From: Stramonita haemastoma
Taxonomy: Eukaryota > Mollusca > Gastropoda > Neogastropoda > Muricidae
Direction of reading: 5' to 3'
Assembly: GCA_030674155.1 (NCBI GenBank)
Contig: JASPKP010008505.1
Location: forward strand, 1-11,483
DNA: 11,483 nucleotides
The notes under the pieces are model-generated. The model ran no database searches and had not been told where the DNA came from. It worked only from the letters and a program-made list of their open reading frames with translations. Positions 1-9,120 of this stretch are shown in pieces. Position numbers and translations under genes: made by a program. How positions within the stretch are numbered: position 1 is the stretch's first letter; the number at the start of each line of letters is the position of its first letter.

Positions 1-1009
1 TGACAATTTTGAAAAATTGTTCTAGTATGGGGTAAAAAAGGGTAGGGGGCTTTTAGATTTTTTAAATTTTTTAAAAAAACTGTAGAAGCTGCTTCTCAAA
101 CTTGTGAGGTAAAATTTGGGCAGTCACTTTTTTTGCAACCTTTATTCAAGATTTTAAAAAAGGGTTGTTTTGAACAAAAAGTTAAAAATAGGGCAGTCTC
201 AATTAGTTAGAAAGATTATTCTCGCAAAGGGATTTTTTAAGGGGCAGACCCAAGTTAGGAAAACTGTTTAAAATTTCCTTTCCTTCTGAGTTTTTTTTTT
301 GGGGGGAAATGAAATCATGCTAACAGTTTTTTGGCTTTCTTTTTTTTTTTCTTCCTGTTCGGGGGGCACGCGCACGCTCGTATTTGTGTAGTGGTGTGTT
401 GGGAGTTTGATTTTTTTTTTAAAAATTACGAATTAGTTCAGATGCAAATGTCGCGCTCTTCCAATTTTTGGAAAAGAAATAACCGCGGGAGTAGGAATAA
501 AAACTGAAAAAGGGGCAATACGAATTTTCACCCATCTGCTATTGCATGCAAAATTTTTTGTTCATATGGGGAAAAAGGGTGGTCTTTCTTATGGATTTTT
601 AAAAAAGTCTTTTTTACAGAAAAAAAATGGGTTTTTTTTTTTTTGAAAGTTTGTAGTTTTGGGTTTTTAGAAAAACCTGAAAAACTGCGTTAAATTTCCA
701 TTAAACCTGGTGGCTGATCCTTTCTTTTAGTTTTTGTTTTGAATTTTAAGGTTGAACTTCACATTGGAATATGCAATTTCAGCATTATGTATCGATTTGA
801 TAACGACTGGTTCTCTGTCCTTCTGGATAAAATTTGTTCATTTTAAAAACTGATAACCCTTTGGAACAGTTAAAAAAAAAAAAAAGGATAGGTTTAAAAA
901 TGTATGATAAGTTTTGATCATTTTTTAATTAAAATTTTGTTGATGAAATTAAAATTTTGAAAAAGAGGGGGGGGGCAATTACAAAAAACTTGTTTTTCCC
1001 CTTTCCTGT
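1..1009. other. G/T-rich non-coding stretch, no gene seen
   Basis: No convincing open frame or RNA gene is visible on either strand. The stretch is T- and G-rich with many homopolymers, for example runs of T near 290-300, 340-350, 411-420 and 633-644, and of A near 871-885. A short alternating purine-pyrimidine patch lies at about 367-380, followed by a GT-rich patch to about 400. Stops are frequent in all frames. It could be intergenic or intronic; the sequence does not decide. Confidence 0.6.
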
Positions 1010-1345
1010 GTTTTTTTTTCCAGGGGGATGTGCAGTCCGGTCTTCTCCCTTTCTTGTCACCTGCGGGGGGGTCTGCCTGCTGGGGTGAGCCCCCGTTCGA
1101 CTAGAAAGGGTAATTTTTTGTACAGAATGCAGCAGGGGAGTTCGGTTTCCAAAACCCAAAAACGGGCATAAAGAATGTAGCATAGTTGGTCTTCTACGTG
1201 TGTGCAGAAGGGGAAATTTAAGGCACAGCACTGGGGGATCGTAAACACCCCCCTTCTTTAAAAACACGTGCCGAGATTTGAACCCTTGCTTGATGGGAAA
1301 AAACCAGGGAAGCGATGATCTAACCACTGGATTGTACGTCCATCT
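1010..1345 (-). mobile_element. tRNA-derived SINE, minus strand
   Basis: Read on the minus strand, the element opens with a tRNA-like head at about 1345-1264. It has an A-box-like sequence (CCAGTGGTTAGATC, complement of 1317-1330) and a B-box-like sequence (GGGTTCAAATCTCGG, complement of 1271-1285). The spacing is close to that of a tRNA internal pol III promoter. A non-tRNA body follows down to an A run on the minus strand (T run at about 1009-1019), which would be the 3' tail. A length near 335 bases suits a SINE. It has no coding capacity and would depend on a LINE for movement. The head does not fold as a clean cloverleaf, so it is not a functional tRNA. The body and 3' end are inferred; the promoter head is the firm part. 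Confidence 0.6.
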
Positions 1346-1814
1346 TTTTTGTTTTTTTCTCAATCATTTTTTGTCTTTTCGGTTTTTGCCCTTGGTATAA
1401 CTCCATTTTCTTTAGTAAAGACTATGGGTATTTTTGCGTATTTCTTTTTTTTTTTTTTTTTTTGTTTTTTTTTAGTTGACCAATGTCATTTTTATGAGCA
1501 TTTAAAAGCCTATCTTGGGCCCAGTTGTACATATTTTCCCTCAAAGTTTGAAAGGGAAATGACACCGTATACGCCATCCCCCGGCTCCGGGTCTTTTAAT
1601 TAGTAAAGGAAATTAGCGACTTTAAGATTGTCTACACAAAAGGGGCTGATATTACGGCGGGCCATGCAGTAAAAAATCTTTTTAAAACTAGTTTACAAAA
1701 AAAATTTTAAACACAGGATTAGCAAAAAAATTTTAACTCTGGGGATTGCCAGTCTTCTTTTTTTTGGGTTTTTGCCAGCAAAATTTTTTGTTGCTATTTG
1801 TGTAAAGGTCCTAA
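1346..1814. other. Non-coding stretch with long poly-T tract
   Basis: No gene is seen. There is a run of 19 T at 1445-1463, one G, then nine more T. Short frames here read mostly as Phe because of this tract. The rest is A/T-rich sequence with no recognisable repeat. Confidence 0.55.
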
Positions 1815-2060
1815 ACCTTGTGGTCGTTTTGGGCGTGGCGTAGAGACCCCACTTTTCCCAGGGGCCAGAAAGTTGAGGGGAGCCCTACCTCTCCTCGCTG
1901 CTTTACCTTTCCCCGCCTGAAAGGGGGAGGGACCCATTATGCGGGGAATGGGGGGCTTTTGAAGCCAAGGGGGGAAACGCACCCATCCCTTGGGGAACCC
2001 CCTCATGCTCTTAACCTAGCTTTGGGGGAAAATGAGGGCCCGACCACTGACTTCCGCCCC
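1815..2060 (-). mobile_element. SINE, minus strand, same family as 7180-7440
   Basis: The reverse complement of this block aligns along most of its length with the plus-strand element at 7180-7440, in the same order. Both have an A-box-like region around TCAGTGGTC (complement of 2044-2052) and a degenerate B-box region around GGTTAA (complement of 2011-2016). Both then have a GGATGGGTG-like block, CCTTGGCTTC, the block CAGGCGGGGAAAGG against AGGGCGGGGAAAGG, and a final GGCCCC block with a GGTCT-containing tail. The copy is diverged and shows expanded C and G runs. It is GC-rich against its surroundings, which explains the overlapping stop-free frames on both strands here. Those frames are not genes. 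The identification rests on within-window comparison; the name of the family is unknown to me. Confidence 0.65.
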
Positions 2061-2291
2061 ATATTTTTTTTTCATTTTGTGTACTAATGTTTTTTGTTTA
2101 ATTTTGGTTGTTTTTTTATGGGGGGGGGATTTTGGGGTTTTTAAAATTTTTTTTTTTTTTTATGAAAGTGCGGGTTTTTTTTGTTTTGGAGAAGATGGCC
2201 TCTAAAATTTATTAAAAAAAAAAATCGGGATTTTTAAAGGGTTTGACAGTTCTTTGCCCGGGGCCACGGGAGAGTTCTAACAATAAAAGGT
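2061..2291. other. T/G-rich low-complexity stretch
   Basis: No gene is seen. The segment is dominated by T and G runs; 2101-2160 contains 16 G and no C, which illustrates the strong strand bias of the left part of the window. Long T runs lie near 2073-2080 and 2148-2161. Confidence 0.55.
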
Positions 2292-2415
2292 TTCGGGATG
2301 TCAATTCAAACAAGAGAAGTATTCGGGATAGTGAAGTTCTAATAATGATGAATATTCAGGAAGTAATTTCAAAAAGAAAAGTATTCGGGTGTGGTTTTTC
2401 AATGAAAATTCAGGA
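2292..2415. repeat. Degenerate repeat, unit about 60 bases made of two half-units
   Basis: The core TTCGGG or TTCAGG recurs at 2292, 2322, 2355, 2384 and 2409, spaced 30, 33, 29 and 25 bases. The half-unit ending in GAAGTATTCGGG at 2303-2327 is repeated at 2365-2389 as a close match (AATTCAAACAAGAGAAG against AATTTCAAAAAGAAAAG). The intervening half-unit ending in ATTCAGG (about 2337-2360) is echoed at about 2395-2414. This makes a period of about 60 bases with two copies plus a leading partial one. A plus-strand frame crosses it, giving weakly repetitive basic peptides, but with no recognised domain and no sign of codon constraint. I read it as a decayed minisatellite. Confidence 0.5.
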
Positions 2416-2562
2416 TAGGGAAATTTTTCGCGTTTGTTTGCCTGTTTTTCTGTCTGATACTTGTTTTTCTGGTTTTGGTTTAAGACCTGTTTTACTTTTT
2501 AAAACCCTCTTCCCCAAAAGAAGGGTCACTTTTTTCCCACTATCAAGAACTTTTGATACAAT

Positions 2563-2606
2563 TGGGGGGGGTGGGGGATGGGGTAGGAGGGGAAGGGGGG
2601 GGGGGA
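2563..2606 (+). other. G-run block with quadruplex potential
   Basis: Within about 44 bases there are at least five runs of four or more G, separated by short A/T-containing spacers, all on the plus strand. The pattern fits a potential intramolecular G-quadruplex. Whether the run lengths are true is doubtful, because homopolymer lengths in this window look unreliable. Confidence 0.45.
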
Positions 2607-3442
2607 GAGTGAAAAGGTAACCTTGGCCCACGCGGTTTTCACGATCGGGGTTTTGGGTTTCCGGGAAAAACCCAGACGGGGGGAAAAAGGGAGCGGGTTT
2701 TTGGGTATTTTTCTCGCTGATTTTTTTTGCTTAGCTTTTTTATGTGCATTCCCAAAATAAAACCCATTTTTTTCCCCTTTAGGAAAATTTTCATTTCCTC
2801 AACTCTTAATTTGGGAAATTTGTTTTGCTATAAAAAATACCGGGAACAAAATTTTTTCCATTGTTCTTCTTTGGTTGTTCCTTTCCTGTTGAACGACATT
2901 TTTTAAAAGCATTTTTTGTAGAACCGTTCTTGAACAAATACTTTGTCAATTTATTTAAATACCAAATGTCTTTAAATGTTTTTTTAAAATGCATTAGCGA
3001 AAATTAACAAAAACTCCAAATGTGGTAACATTTTGTGGAAAAAATTTTTCGGGTCTTAAAAATTTTGGGGTCTTTGTTAGACAAATAAATGAAATTGTGT
3101 AGCTGTAATCGTTTACAATTAGTGCATTTAAAATGATTCCGGGTTTTTTATGTACAATTTAATTTTTTAACAAATTTACGGCACATTGGATTTGTTTAAA
3201 ATAAAATATAATTTTTTGCAAAAATCTTTGAGCCCTGGCTTTTAAAAAACATTTTTACCTGTTGTCAACCCGGGGTTGCAAGGAACTTCTCACTTTTTCT
3301 CTTCTGACTGTCTGCAAATGAGGTGCGGTGTGGTGTTGGGTGTGCTTTTTGTAAATCTTACTGTTCCCCACAAGAGGCCCTACTTTACACAAGCGAAAGG
3401 TTTTAATTTTCAAAATTCTCGTGTGGGGCCACGGGGCCTTGG
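2607..3442. other. AT-rich non-coding stretch
   Basis: No gene is seen. The segment is T/A-rich, especially 2700-3240, and every frame is interrupted often. A short inverted repeat (CAACCC, one base, GGGTTG) lies at 3266-3278. The part 3270-3440 could belong to the body of the minus-strand element that begins near 3595, but I cannot show this. A run of 22 T at 3453-3474 lies at its right edge. Confidence 0.5.
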
Positions 3443-3595
3443 TTTTTTGCCCTTTTTTTTTTTTTTTTTTTTTTCCCCTTTTGGGGGGGGGGTCGCAGAT
3501 TTACTCAGGGAAAAAATCCCCTCAAACGGAATTAAACCCGGGGTTAGAAAATTGCGAGGCAATGTTCTGACCACAGGCTTCCCATCCCCCCTGTG
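3443..3595 (-). mobile_element. tRNA-derived SINE, head and start of body, minus strand
   Basis: The minus strand reads as a tRNA-like head. An A-box-like GTGGTCAGAACATTGCC is the complement of 3558-3574, and a B-box-like GGGTTTAATTCCG is the complement of 3528-3540. A purine/T block then includes GGGGATTTTTTCCCTGAG, the complement of 3505-3522. On the minus strand this runs into a C-rich stretch and then 22 A (T run at 3453-3474), which may be the tail or an internal A tract. The A-to-B distance is slightly short, consistent with small deletions. The 5' end on the minus strand abuts a TG-rich repeat at 3592-3620. The retrotransposon nature is well supported; the 3' limit is not. Confidence 0.55.
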
Positions 3596-3620
3596 TGTGT
3601 GTTGTGTTGTGTGTGAGAGA
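3592..3620. repeat. TG-rich microsatellite
   Basis: A (TG)n stretch interrupted by TTG units, ending in a short GA run (GAGAGAG). It directly borders the 5' side of the minus-strand SINE head. No coding role is evident. Confidence 0.7.
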
Positions 3621-3760
3621 GGATTTGTATTCAGGTAAGGGCCCCCCTTATAAAAAGGGGAAAAAGGCACAGACCTATCTAGACAGCCACACAAAAACAC
3701 ACAACTTTATTATCTTTACAACCCAAACCCAAATTTCCAAGAGTAATAAAACTTCGAAAT

Positions 3761-4137
3761 GGACGGGGTCTAGAGGAACGGCCTGCCCCAGAAAACGAAA
3801 AAGTTGGTCAGAAGTGGGGTGGTTCATCCGTTTGGGGCCCAAAAATTTCCCCATCCATTAGACCACGATGGGGGTTGGGGGCTGTCTTTCAGTGAAAAAT
3901 AAACCAAGGCCCGTCGTTACACAAATATTTAGCCAAAATAAAAGAACCCCCAACAGGAGTTTACCCTGGCAAAATTTTGTAAAAAGAGCCACTTGAAAGG
4001 GAAAACAAAACAGTTGCACACAGGAAAAAAAACCAGGGTGGCACTGCACGTGGCGACCACTCCCCGGGAGAGCACCTGAATTTCACCAGAGAAATTACTG
4101 TGACTTAAAGGGGTAAAATTTTAAAATTTAAAAAAAG
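3761..4137 (+). mobile_element. Near full-length gastropod-type tRNA-derived SINE
   Basis: The tRNA-like head has an A-box-like GGTCTAGAGG (3768-3777) followed by GCCTGCCCCAGAAA-type sequence, and a B-box-like GGTTCATCC (3821-3829). The body then shows, in order, CCATCCATTAGACCA (3851-3865), TCTTTC (3885-3890), ATAAACCAAGGCCCGT (3899-3914), TAAAAGAACCCC (3939-3950), CCCTGGCAAAATTTTGTA (3964-3981), and a GGTGGCACTG to GGGAGAGCA segment (4037-4073). It closes with GAATTTCACCAGAGAAAT (4078-4095) and an A-rich tail to about 4137. From memory, this order of blocks is that of a SINE found in very high copy in snail genomes, where the end reads AATTTCACACAGAGAAATC. The element encodes no protein, would be transcribed by pol III from the head, and relies on a LINE for mobility. 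The copy carries many small changes, so it is probably old or poorly sequenced. I am confident of the class and fairly confident of the gastropod origin. Confidence 0.8.
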
Positions 4138-6164
4138 GAACACCGCAGGCTTTTGCAATACTGATAACTAACATGGGAAAAATTTTCAGAGATGATTTTT
4201 ATTTAAAGCAATGATTAAACCCAACTATTCCTAAGCAAATGTGGCTGCCTTTAAAAGGGGCAAAGTCGTCAGTCCCTACCAAAATCTCCCCTTTGTGAAC
4301 CCCGAACCTGCTAGGAAAAACCCCACCCCCCCCCCCTCCCCCCCAACATGGGCGTGTAGTGTAAAAAGTTAATTTTCAAAGAACAAAAAAGAAAAATTTT
4401 ATGGCTTTTAATACTGTTTAAGGGAAAAGTGGAATTCATAGTCAGTAGACATTCAGTTAAAGTATCAAATAAAAAGATACTAAGCAGGAGGCAGACAGAC
4501 AACAGAAAGAACAAAGCACAAAGCAAGGAGGGAAGACAAATGCCCCAAATTAGGAAACCCCAAATTAAACCGGTGAAATCAGTCGGGGTATGCCCCTAAC
4601 AAAAAAACCCTTACAATTATCAAAACACATGGGCAGGAAAAATAAAACCTCCTGAGCAAGAAAAGACCCCCTCCAGAACAAAACCAAAGTGGGGATTGAC
4701 GATGATTTGGCTTTGAATTCATTCACGCTTTTATGGGCCACGCAAAATCCAAGTCATGATTTAAAAAGATAACAATGCAACAAAAAGTTTCCCCAATCAC
4801 AAGATTTGTTTTAAAAAAAAAACCTCTGCAAATTGTCGCCCCTTGTTCTCCTTCCTCATGCGGGCTGGAAAGGGCTATTTTTCAAAAACCCTTTATTTCA
4901 GAGAGACAATAATTTAGAAACAAGGGTATAGATAATCCCCTTCCAGTCTATTGCCAGCATTTCACACAGGAAAAGAAACCCCGGAAAAAGCAGTTGCCTG
5001 CCACAGTGGCAAAAAAGCAGGGAAATTCATTTTCAAGTAAAAAATACACACCCAACATGCTACATTTTTTGGGCTAGGGCAGCAGCCAAATTTTTACAAA
5101 GAAACTCTTGCAATATCATTATATATTTAGATGAGAGTGTAAAAAAAGCATGCAGAATTTGTACTTACAGGGACAGGAAAAAATTTTAAATTTTTCCCAA
5201 GTACACAAGTGTATAAAGCTGGGGGAAAATTTTTCACTTACGCACTAGGAAAAATATTTACCTGAAAGAAAGAAGCTGTATTCCCCTGCAACTGTATTCC
5301 AACATCACCGGCTTTATCAACTCTCTATAAGGGTCATAATAGTACAAAAACCAAGTCATTTATATAACATTTTGAACCTGTGAAAATCCATAAAAAGCAC
5401 AGGCAAAAAAATTTTTAAAAAAAAAACAAACCATCATGATTATTTTCTGTTTCAAAAGGCTTGGTATTTAAAAAATTAAAAAAAAAAACCAAAAAAAACC
5501 CACATAAAAAATTTGAAACAGTATGTCCCCTCCTCCAATTATCATCTTTTCCAACTGTTCAAAGAGGACTCCTTGTGGCAATATCGGGGCCGAAATCATA
5601 TCAAAAACACGCGATGACAGATCTCAGGCCAGGGGGTTTTTGTTTGTTTGGGGGGGGGGGGGTGATGCATAAAAAAAAAGGAAAAGAGGGAAAGGGGAAA
5701 TGTGCTGTAAAACAACAAAAGTGCCAAGTCAGAAGGAGAACAACTTTCCCAAGTTGAAATCAATATATGTCATACAAACTACCACCTTACTATAGTTTGT
5801 TTTTCAGCACGAAAAATAAAATTTTCCTACAAAAACACTAATAATAAAATTTTTTTAAAAAACCCATGCGTTGATTAAATTTCGCAAATTGAAAAATTTT
5901 CCCTTAGTTCCTTTTAAAAAAAAAAAAAACATGCATTACAATTACCTAATACTCATAAACACAAGGGACATATTCAAAAGCACTTTTAACCTAACCTTTT
6001 TTAAGCAACACACACAATTACAACACAGTTTGATCACTTAAAAAAAAACAACATCAAAATTTTCTCCATGAACACGGAATACAAATAAAACAAGTTTTTA
6101 CACAGCAACATTTTTAAACCAAAAAATGTCTACCATGCCCAAGTGTCCCCCACCACAAGAATCA
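4138..6164. other. A/C-rich non-coding stretch, no gene seen
   Basis: About two kilobases without a convincing frame, RNA gene or recognised repeat. Composition is the complement of the left part of the window: A and C dominate on the plus strand. A C-run block at about 4321-4344 could form a quadruplex on the minus strand. A run of 14 G at about 5649-5662 interrupts the A/C bias. The frame at 5461-5757 starts in an A-rich tract and reads as Lys-rich peptide; I do not consider it a gene. The segment could be intronic or intergenic. Confidence 0.55.
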
Positions 6165-6257
6165 CAACACATCGGCTAAAACACCGAGAAGGACTCCAAT
6201 CCTTTTTGCACCCGGAAAACAGCACAGAAATTTCACAGACAACTGTTAAAAAGGGGG
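6165..6257 (+). mobile_element. Possible SINE 3' fragment
   Basis: The stretch ACAGCACAGAAATTTCACAG (about 6220-6239) followed by ACAACTGTTAAAAAGGG resembles the 3' end of the element at 3761-4137, where the block is AGCACCTGAATTTCACCAG and then an A-rich tail. The match is short and degenerate. No head or middle blocks are recognisable upstream, so it would be a 5'-truncated or decayed copy. A short GA repeat follows at about 6275-6287. This is a weak call. Confidence 0.25.
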
Positions 6258-7179
6258 AAAAATGTTACAGCAGGGAGAGAGAGAGAGGCAAGGGAAAAAA
6301 AGGGGACAGCAAAGAAAGCCACCCGACACCGAGCTGCAAACCCAATGACCTACCCTGGGGGGAAGCTGTAGACACCAAACTGAGGGTACAAGAAAACCCC
6401 TAAAAGAAATAAGCCGTTACGTCAGTTCTTTTTCAATTATCGCAAACGACAAACAAATCCAAAATTTGGTAAATATGAGCTTCTCCACCATCAAATGCCA
6501 GCAGGGTTTGAAAAACAGCAAAACCCACTCCTCATAACACCATCACATTTAAAACACCCCAGGACACAAATGAAGATAAGCTTGAAAGAAACGAGTCAAT
6601 AGGGCCGTAAGTAGAACCAGAGGGTTCAAGCTTTTTTTCATTTTTTTTTTTTTTTTTTTTTTTACAGTTTTTCCCCTTTCGCTGAAAACTTTCCCCCCCT
6701 CCCCCCGTACCCATAGCAATTTACATTTGGGGGGGGCAACCAAAAACATCCAAAAAAATAAATAAAGTGCTCGCATATAAGCATCAGTTTTACTTAACAC
6801 AGGTTTTGTATAATTCCATCACAAAAGAATGGCAAGGGCGGCTTTTTCATGAAAAAAACATCATACAAGCTTTAAAAAGTTTAAAAGGCCAGCAAAGGTT
6901 ATTCAATGAATCACCGCACACAGACAAATTATGCACCTTTCACACACATGAAAGATAAGAAAAACAAAGGGGGAATCTGAAACATTTTTTTACTTTGTTA
7001 TCAAATTTATTTTTACTGCACAAAAACAGAGAAGATTGTGGCGGAAATTTTGGGTTTTCATCTGAAAATCCCCCTCTAGCCTGAAGTCCCCCTATATTGA
7101 GGGGCGGGTCTTACCTACCTTCTCGATGTTGGGGATTTACAAAAACAGGAGTTTTGGGATCTGCATGGACAAATTTTGG
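6258..7179. other. A/C-rich non-coding stretch with poly-T tract
   Basis: No gene is seen. A run of 23 T lies at 6641-6663, preceded by a further short T run, which could mark the tail of a minus-strand retroelement, but no promoter head is recognisable in the neighbourhood. C and G runs flank it at about 6693-6705 and 6728-6735. Frames over the T tract read as Lys runs on the minus strand and are artefacts. Confidence 0.5.
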
Positions 7180-7440
7180 GGACGGGATAGCTCAGTGGTC
7201 AACCCCTTGCCTTTCCCCAAGCCAAAGTTAATCAACACCGAGCGTGGTTACCGTTTTTTGGATGGGTGATGTTGTGTGCCTTGGCTTCAGTACAGTAACC
7301 AGTTCACCCAGCTTTTAAGGTTACCTGCCCTTTAGGGCGGGGAAAGGGGAAAGCGCGGGGGAGGGGAGAGGATGCCGTTCCATACCGGGCCCCAGAGAGC
7401 TGAGGTCTTGAGCCCTTCCTCCCTTTCCCCAATATTTTAT
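7180..7440 (+). mobile_element. tRNA-derived SINE, plus strand, second copy of the 1815-2060 family
   Basis: The element opens with GGGATAGCTCAGTGGTCAA, which contains an excellent A box (TAGCTCAGTGG, 7189-7199). The B-box position (about 7226-7236) is degraded. A long non-tRNA body follows: GGATGGGTGATGTTGTGTG (7260-7278), CCTTGGCTTCAGTACAGTAA (7279-7298), TTCACCCAGC (7303-7312), AGGGCGGGGAAAGG (7334-7347), GGGGAGGGGAGAGGATG (about 7357-7373) and GGGCCCCAGAGAGCTGAGG (7388-7406). It ends in a pyrimidine-rich tract near 7440. Most of the body aligns with the minus-strand block at 1815-2060. The body is unusually GC-rich for this window. It has the form of a pol III-driven SINE. The family name is not known to me, though it recalls other snail repeats. 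Confidence 0.72.
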
Positions 7441-8853
7441 GGGACACTTTCCCTTTTTTTTTGCATTCTCATTTATAGTTTTGATTTTTTGGGTCTGAAT
7501 TCAGTACATTTGAAAATCCAACAATCGAGGGGAAGCAGACAAACCAATCTCAGGTCCCTTTTACGTTTGCAAGTTAGTTACTTTAAAAAAAAAAAAAAAA
7601 AAATCGAACTCCACCCTTTTTAAATCCTACATTCTCAAACATCCCCTTCTTTTGGCCACCTTTCCTTACGGGGAAAAAAAAGGGCCCTGCATGGTAAAGA
7701 CAACACAGCTCACCAAAGACAATTTCCCCACTATTGCAAGCAAATTTTTCTCCAGGGGAAAGCTGGCAGGGTTGGGTCAGGTAACATGATCACAGCTCTC
7801 AGCAAAGGTTTTGCCCGTCGGGAGCGGGGGGGTGCAGGGGCAGGAGTGGACAAACAAGAGCTGGACAAACCCCAAACAATGCAGGCCCAAACCCTTTGAA
7901 ATAAATGTCTGCAAAAAGCTTAAAAGTTGCGAAAACTTCCACCAACCCACCACTTGTTTCCCCCCAACACTAACCTTGGGTAAAGGGGAAAACGATGATG
8001 ATATAACTTTTCTACCAAAAGACATATTAAATTTTCCACCACATACTTTTTCCCTTTTCCATAATTGAATTTTAAACTCCAGCACCAGGAAATAAGTTTA
8101 AAAAACGCAGAATGATATTGCATATTTTTCCCCCAAGGGGGAAAAAACCCACCACAGTCATTGTTCGGGCCCTGTGAAAAGTCTCAATGTTCTCTTTGTC
8201 AAAACACTTTGAGACATGATTTCTTGTAAACCCACACCTGAAAATTTCATAATCAGTGAAATAAAACCAAAAAAAAATGGTTTTAAAAAATCCTTACAGA
8301 AAACCGGTCCACAAATGATAATGTAAATATTACAATCCCCAAAAATAATTGTTTTATCAAAATAAATCTAACAATAAAGACTACAAAATTAAAGTCTTAT
8401 GTTCTAAGTAAAACATAACCACTACACAACCCCCACCAAAAAACCCCCCAAAAAAAATGGAACCAACCAACCCCCCAAACAAAAACCATTTTCTGCACAT
8501 TTCCAGAAAACTGGGCAATAAAACCCACACAACTTCCCACCCTCCTACACTTTTCCCAAACCCCAAACATCTCAATCTTTGTCAAACCCTTCACTCATTT
8601 AAATCAGGATGTCAACGCTGATGGGAATTGGGGGTCGGCAAGATGAAGCGGTCATCATTCCAAAGCTCCAATCCAATCCAATGATGTTCTTATAGCCCCC
8701 CCCACCACATAGACCATTCCAGGCTGCACCTCGTCCTTTTTAAACTATATTATAAGTGTGCGTTATGTCAGTTTCAAACGAGTGAAAAACCCCTCAAATG
8801 CCTTGCTTGTATCGACGCCCGGTCAACCATAAGGGGCAGCCCCGGATGCCACC
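7441..8853. other. A/C-rich non-coding stretch, no gene seen
   Basis: No convincing gene. A run of 19 A lies at 7585-7603. A perfect 10-base inverted repeat with a two-base centre lies at 8125-8146. The part 8401-8600 is almost free of G on the plus strand. A short (TCCAA)n run lies near 8667-8680. Overlapping minus-strand frames at 8381-8594 arise because the complement of this A/C-rich sequence is poor in stop codons and reads as Gly, Trp, Val and Phe; I do not regard them as genes. Confidence 0.5.
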
Positions 8854-9120
8854 ATGTCGTGGGAAAAACCCCAAAAGTGGCCCTTTTGGGAGAAGAGTTC
8901 CCCCCACAAACCCCTTTTCTCCCCCAAACCAACCCGCTCGAGTCAGGGACAGCATGAACTGAAACCAACAGCCACTTCTTTTCTTCATGTGTCTACTCTC
9001 CCCCAACCCCACCAGCACCCCAAGTTTCACCAGAGGCGTTTTCCCCACCTACCTTCCTTGTCGCTTTTCTCCTTTTCCATCCATGTTCTCTGTTTCGCTA
9101 ACTTTTCCCTCACATTTTTG

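Noticed and set aside
929..1363. 144-residue minus-strand open frame
   Set aside because: It overlaps the minus-strand SINE at 1010-1345 and reads through homopolymers. The SINE head and body explain the sequence, and no protein domain is visible.
1794..2087. Overlapping open frames on both strands in a GC-rich block
   Set aside because: The block is a SINE copy homologous to 7180-7440. Open frames on both strands follow from its GC content.
3276..3700. Open frames on both strands over the T and G runs
   Set aside because: They include long Phe or Lys runs from the 22-T tract and overlap a tRNA-derived SINE head.
6300..6366. Minus-strand B-box-like GGGTTTGCAGCTCGG
   Set aside because: No matching A-box lies at tRNA spacing and the surrounding sequence matches none of the elements seen here.
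6590..6663. Possible SINE head with a B-box-like GGGTTCAAGC before a long T run
   Set aside because: No A-box is found at the right distance upstream and no body is recognisable. A single B-box-like match is expected by chance.
8181..8215. Hairpin GTCTCAA with TTGAGAC across a 21-base loop
   Set aside because: A seven-base stem with a long loop is expected by chance in a window of this size, and nothing nearby suggests a terminator or structured RNA.
8381..8594. Minus-strand frames rich in Gly, Trp, Val and Phe, which look like membrane segments
   Set aside because: The plus strand here is nearly free of G, so its complement lacks most stop codons and gives hydrophobic residues by composition alone. 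Two frames are open at once with no domain.
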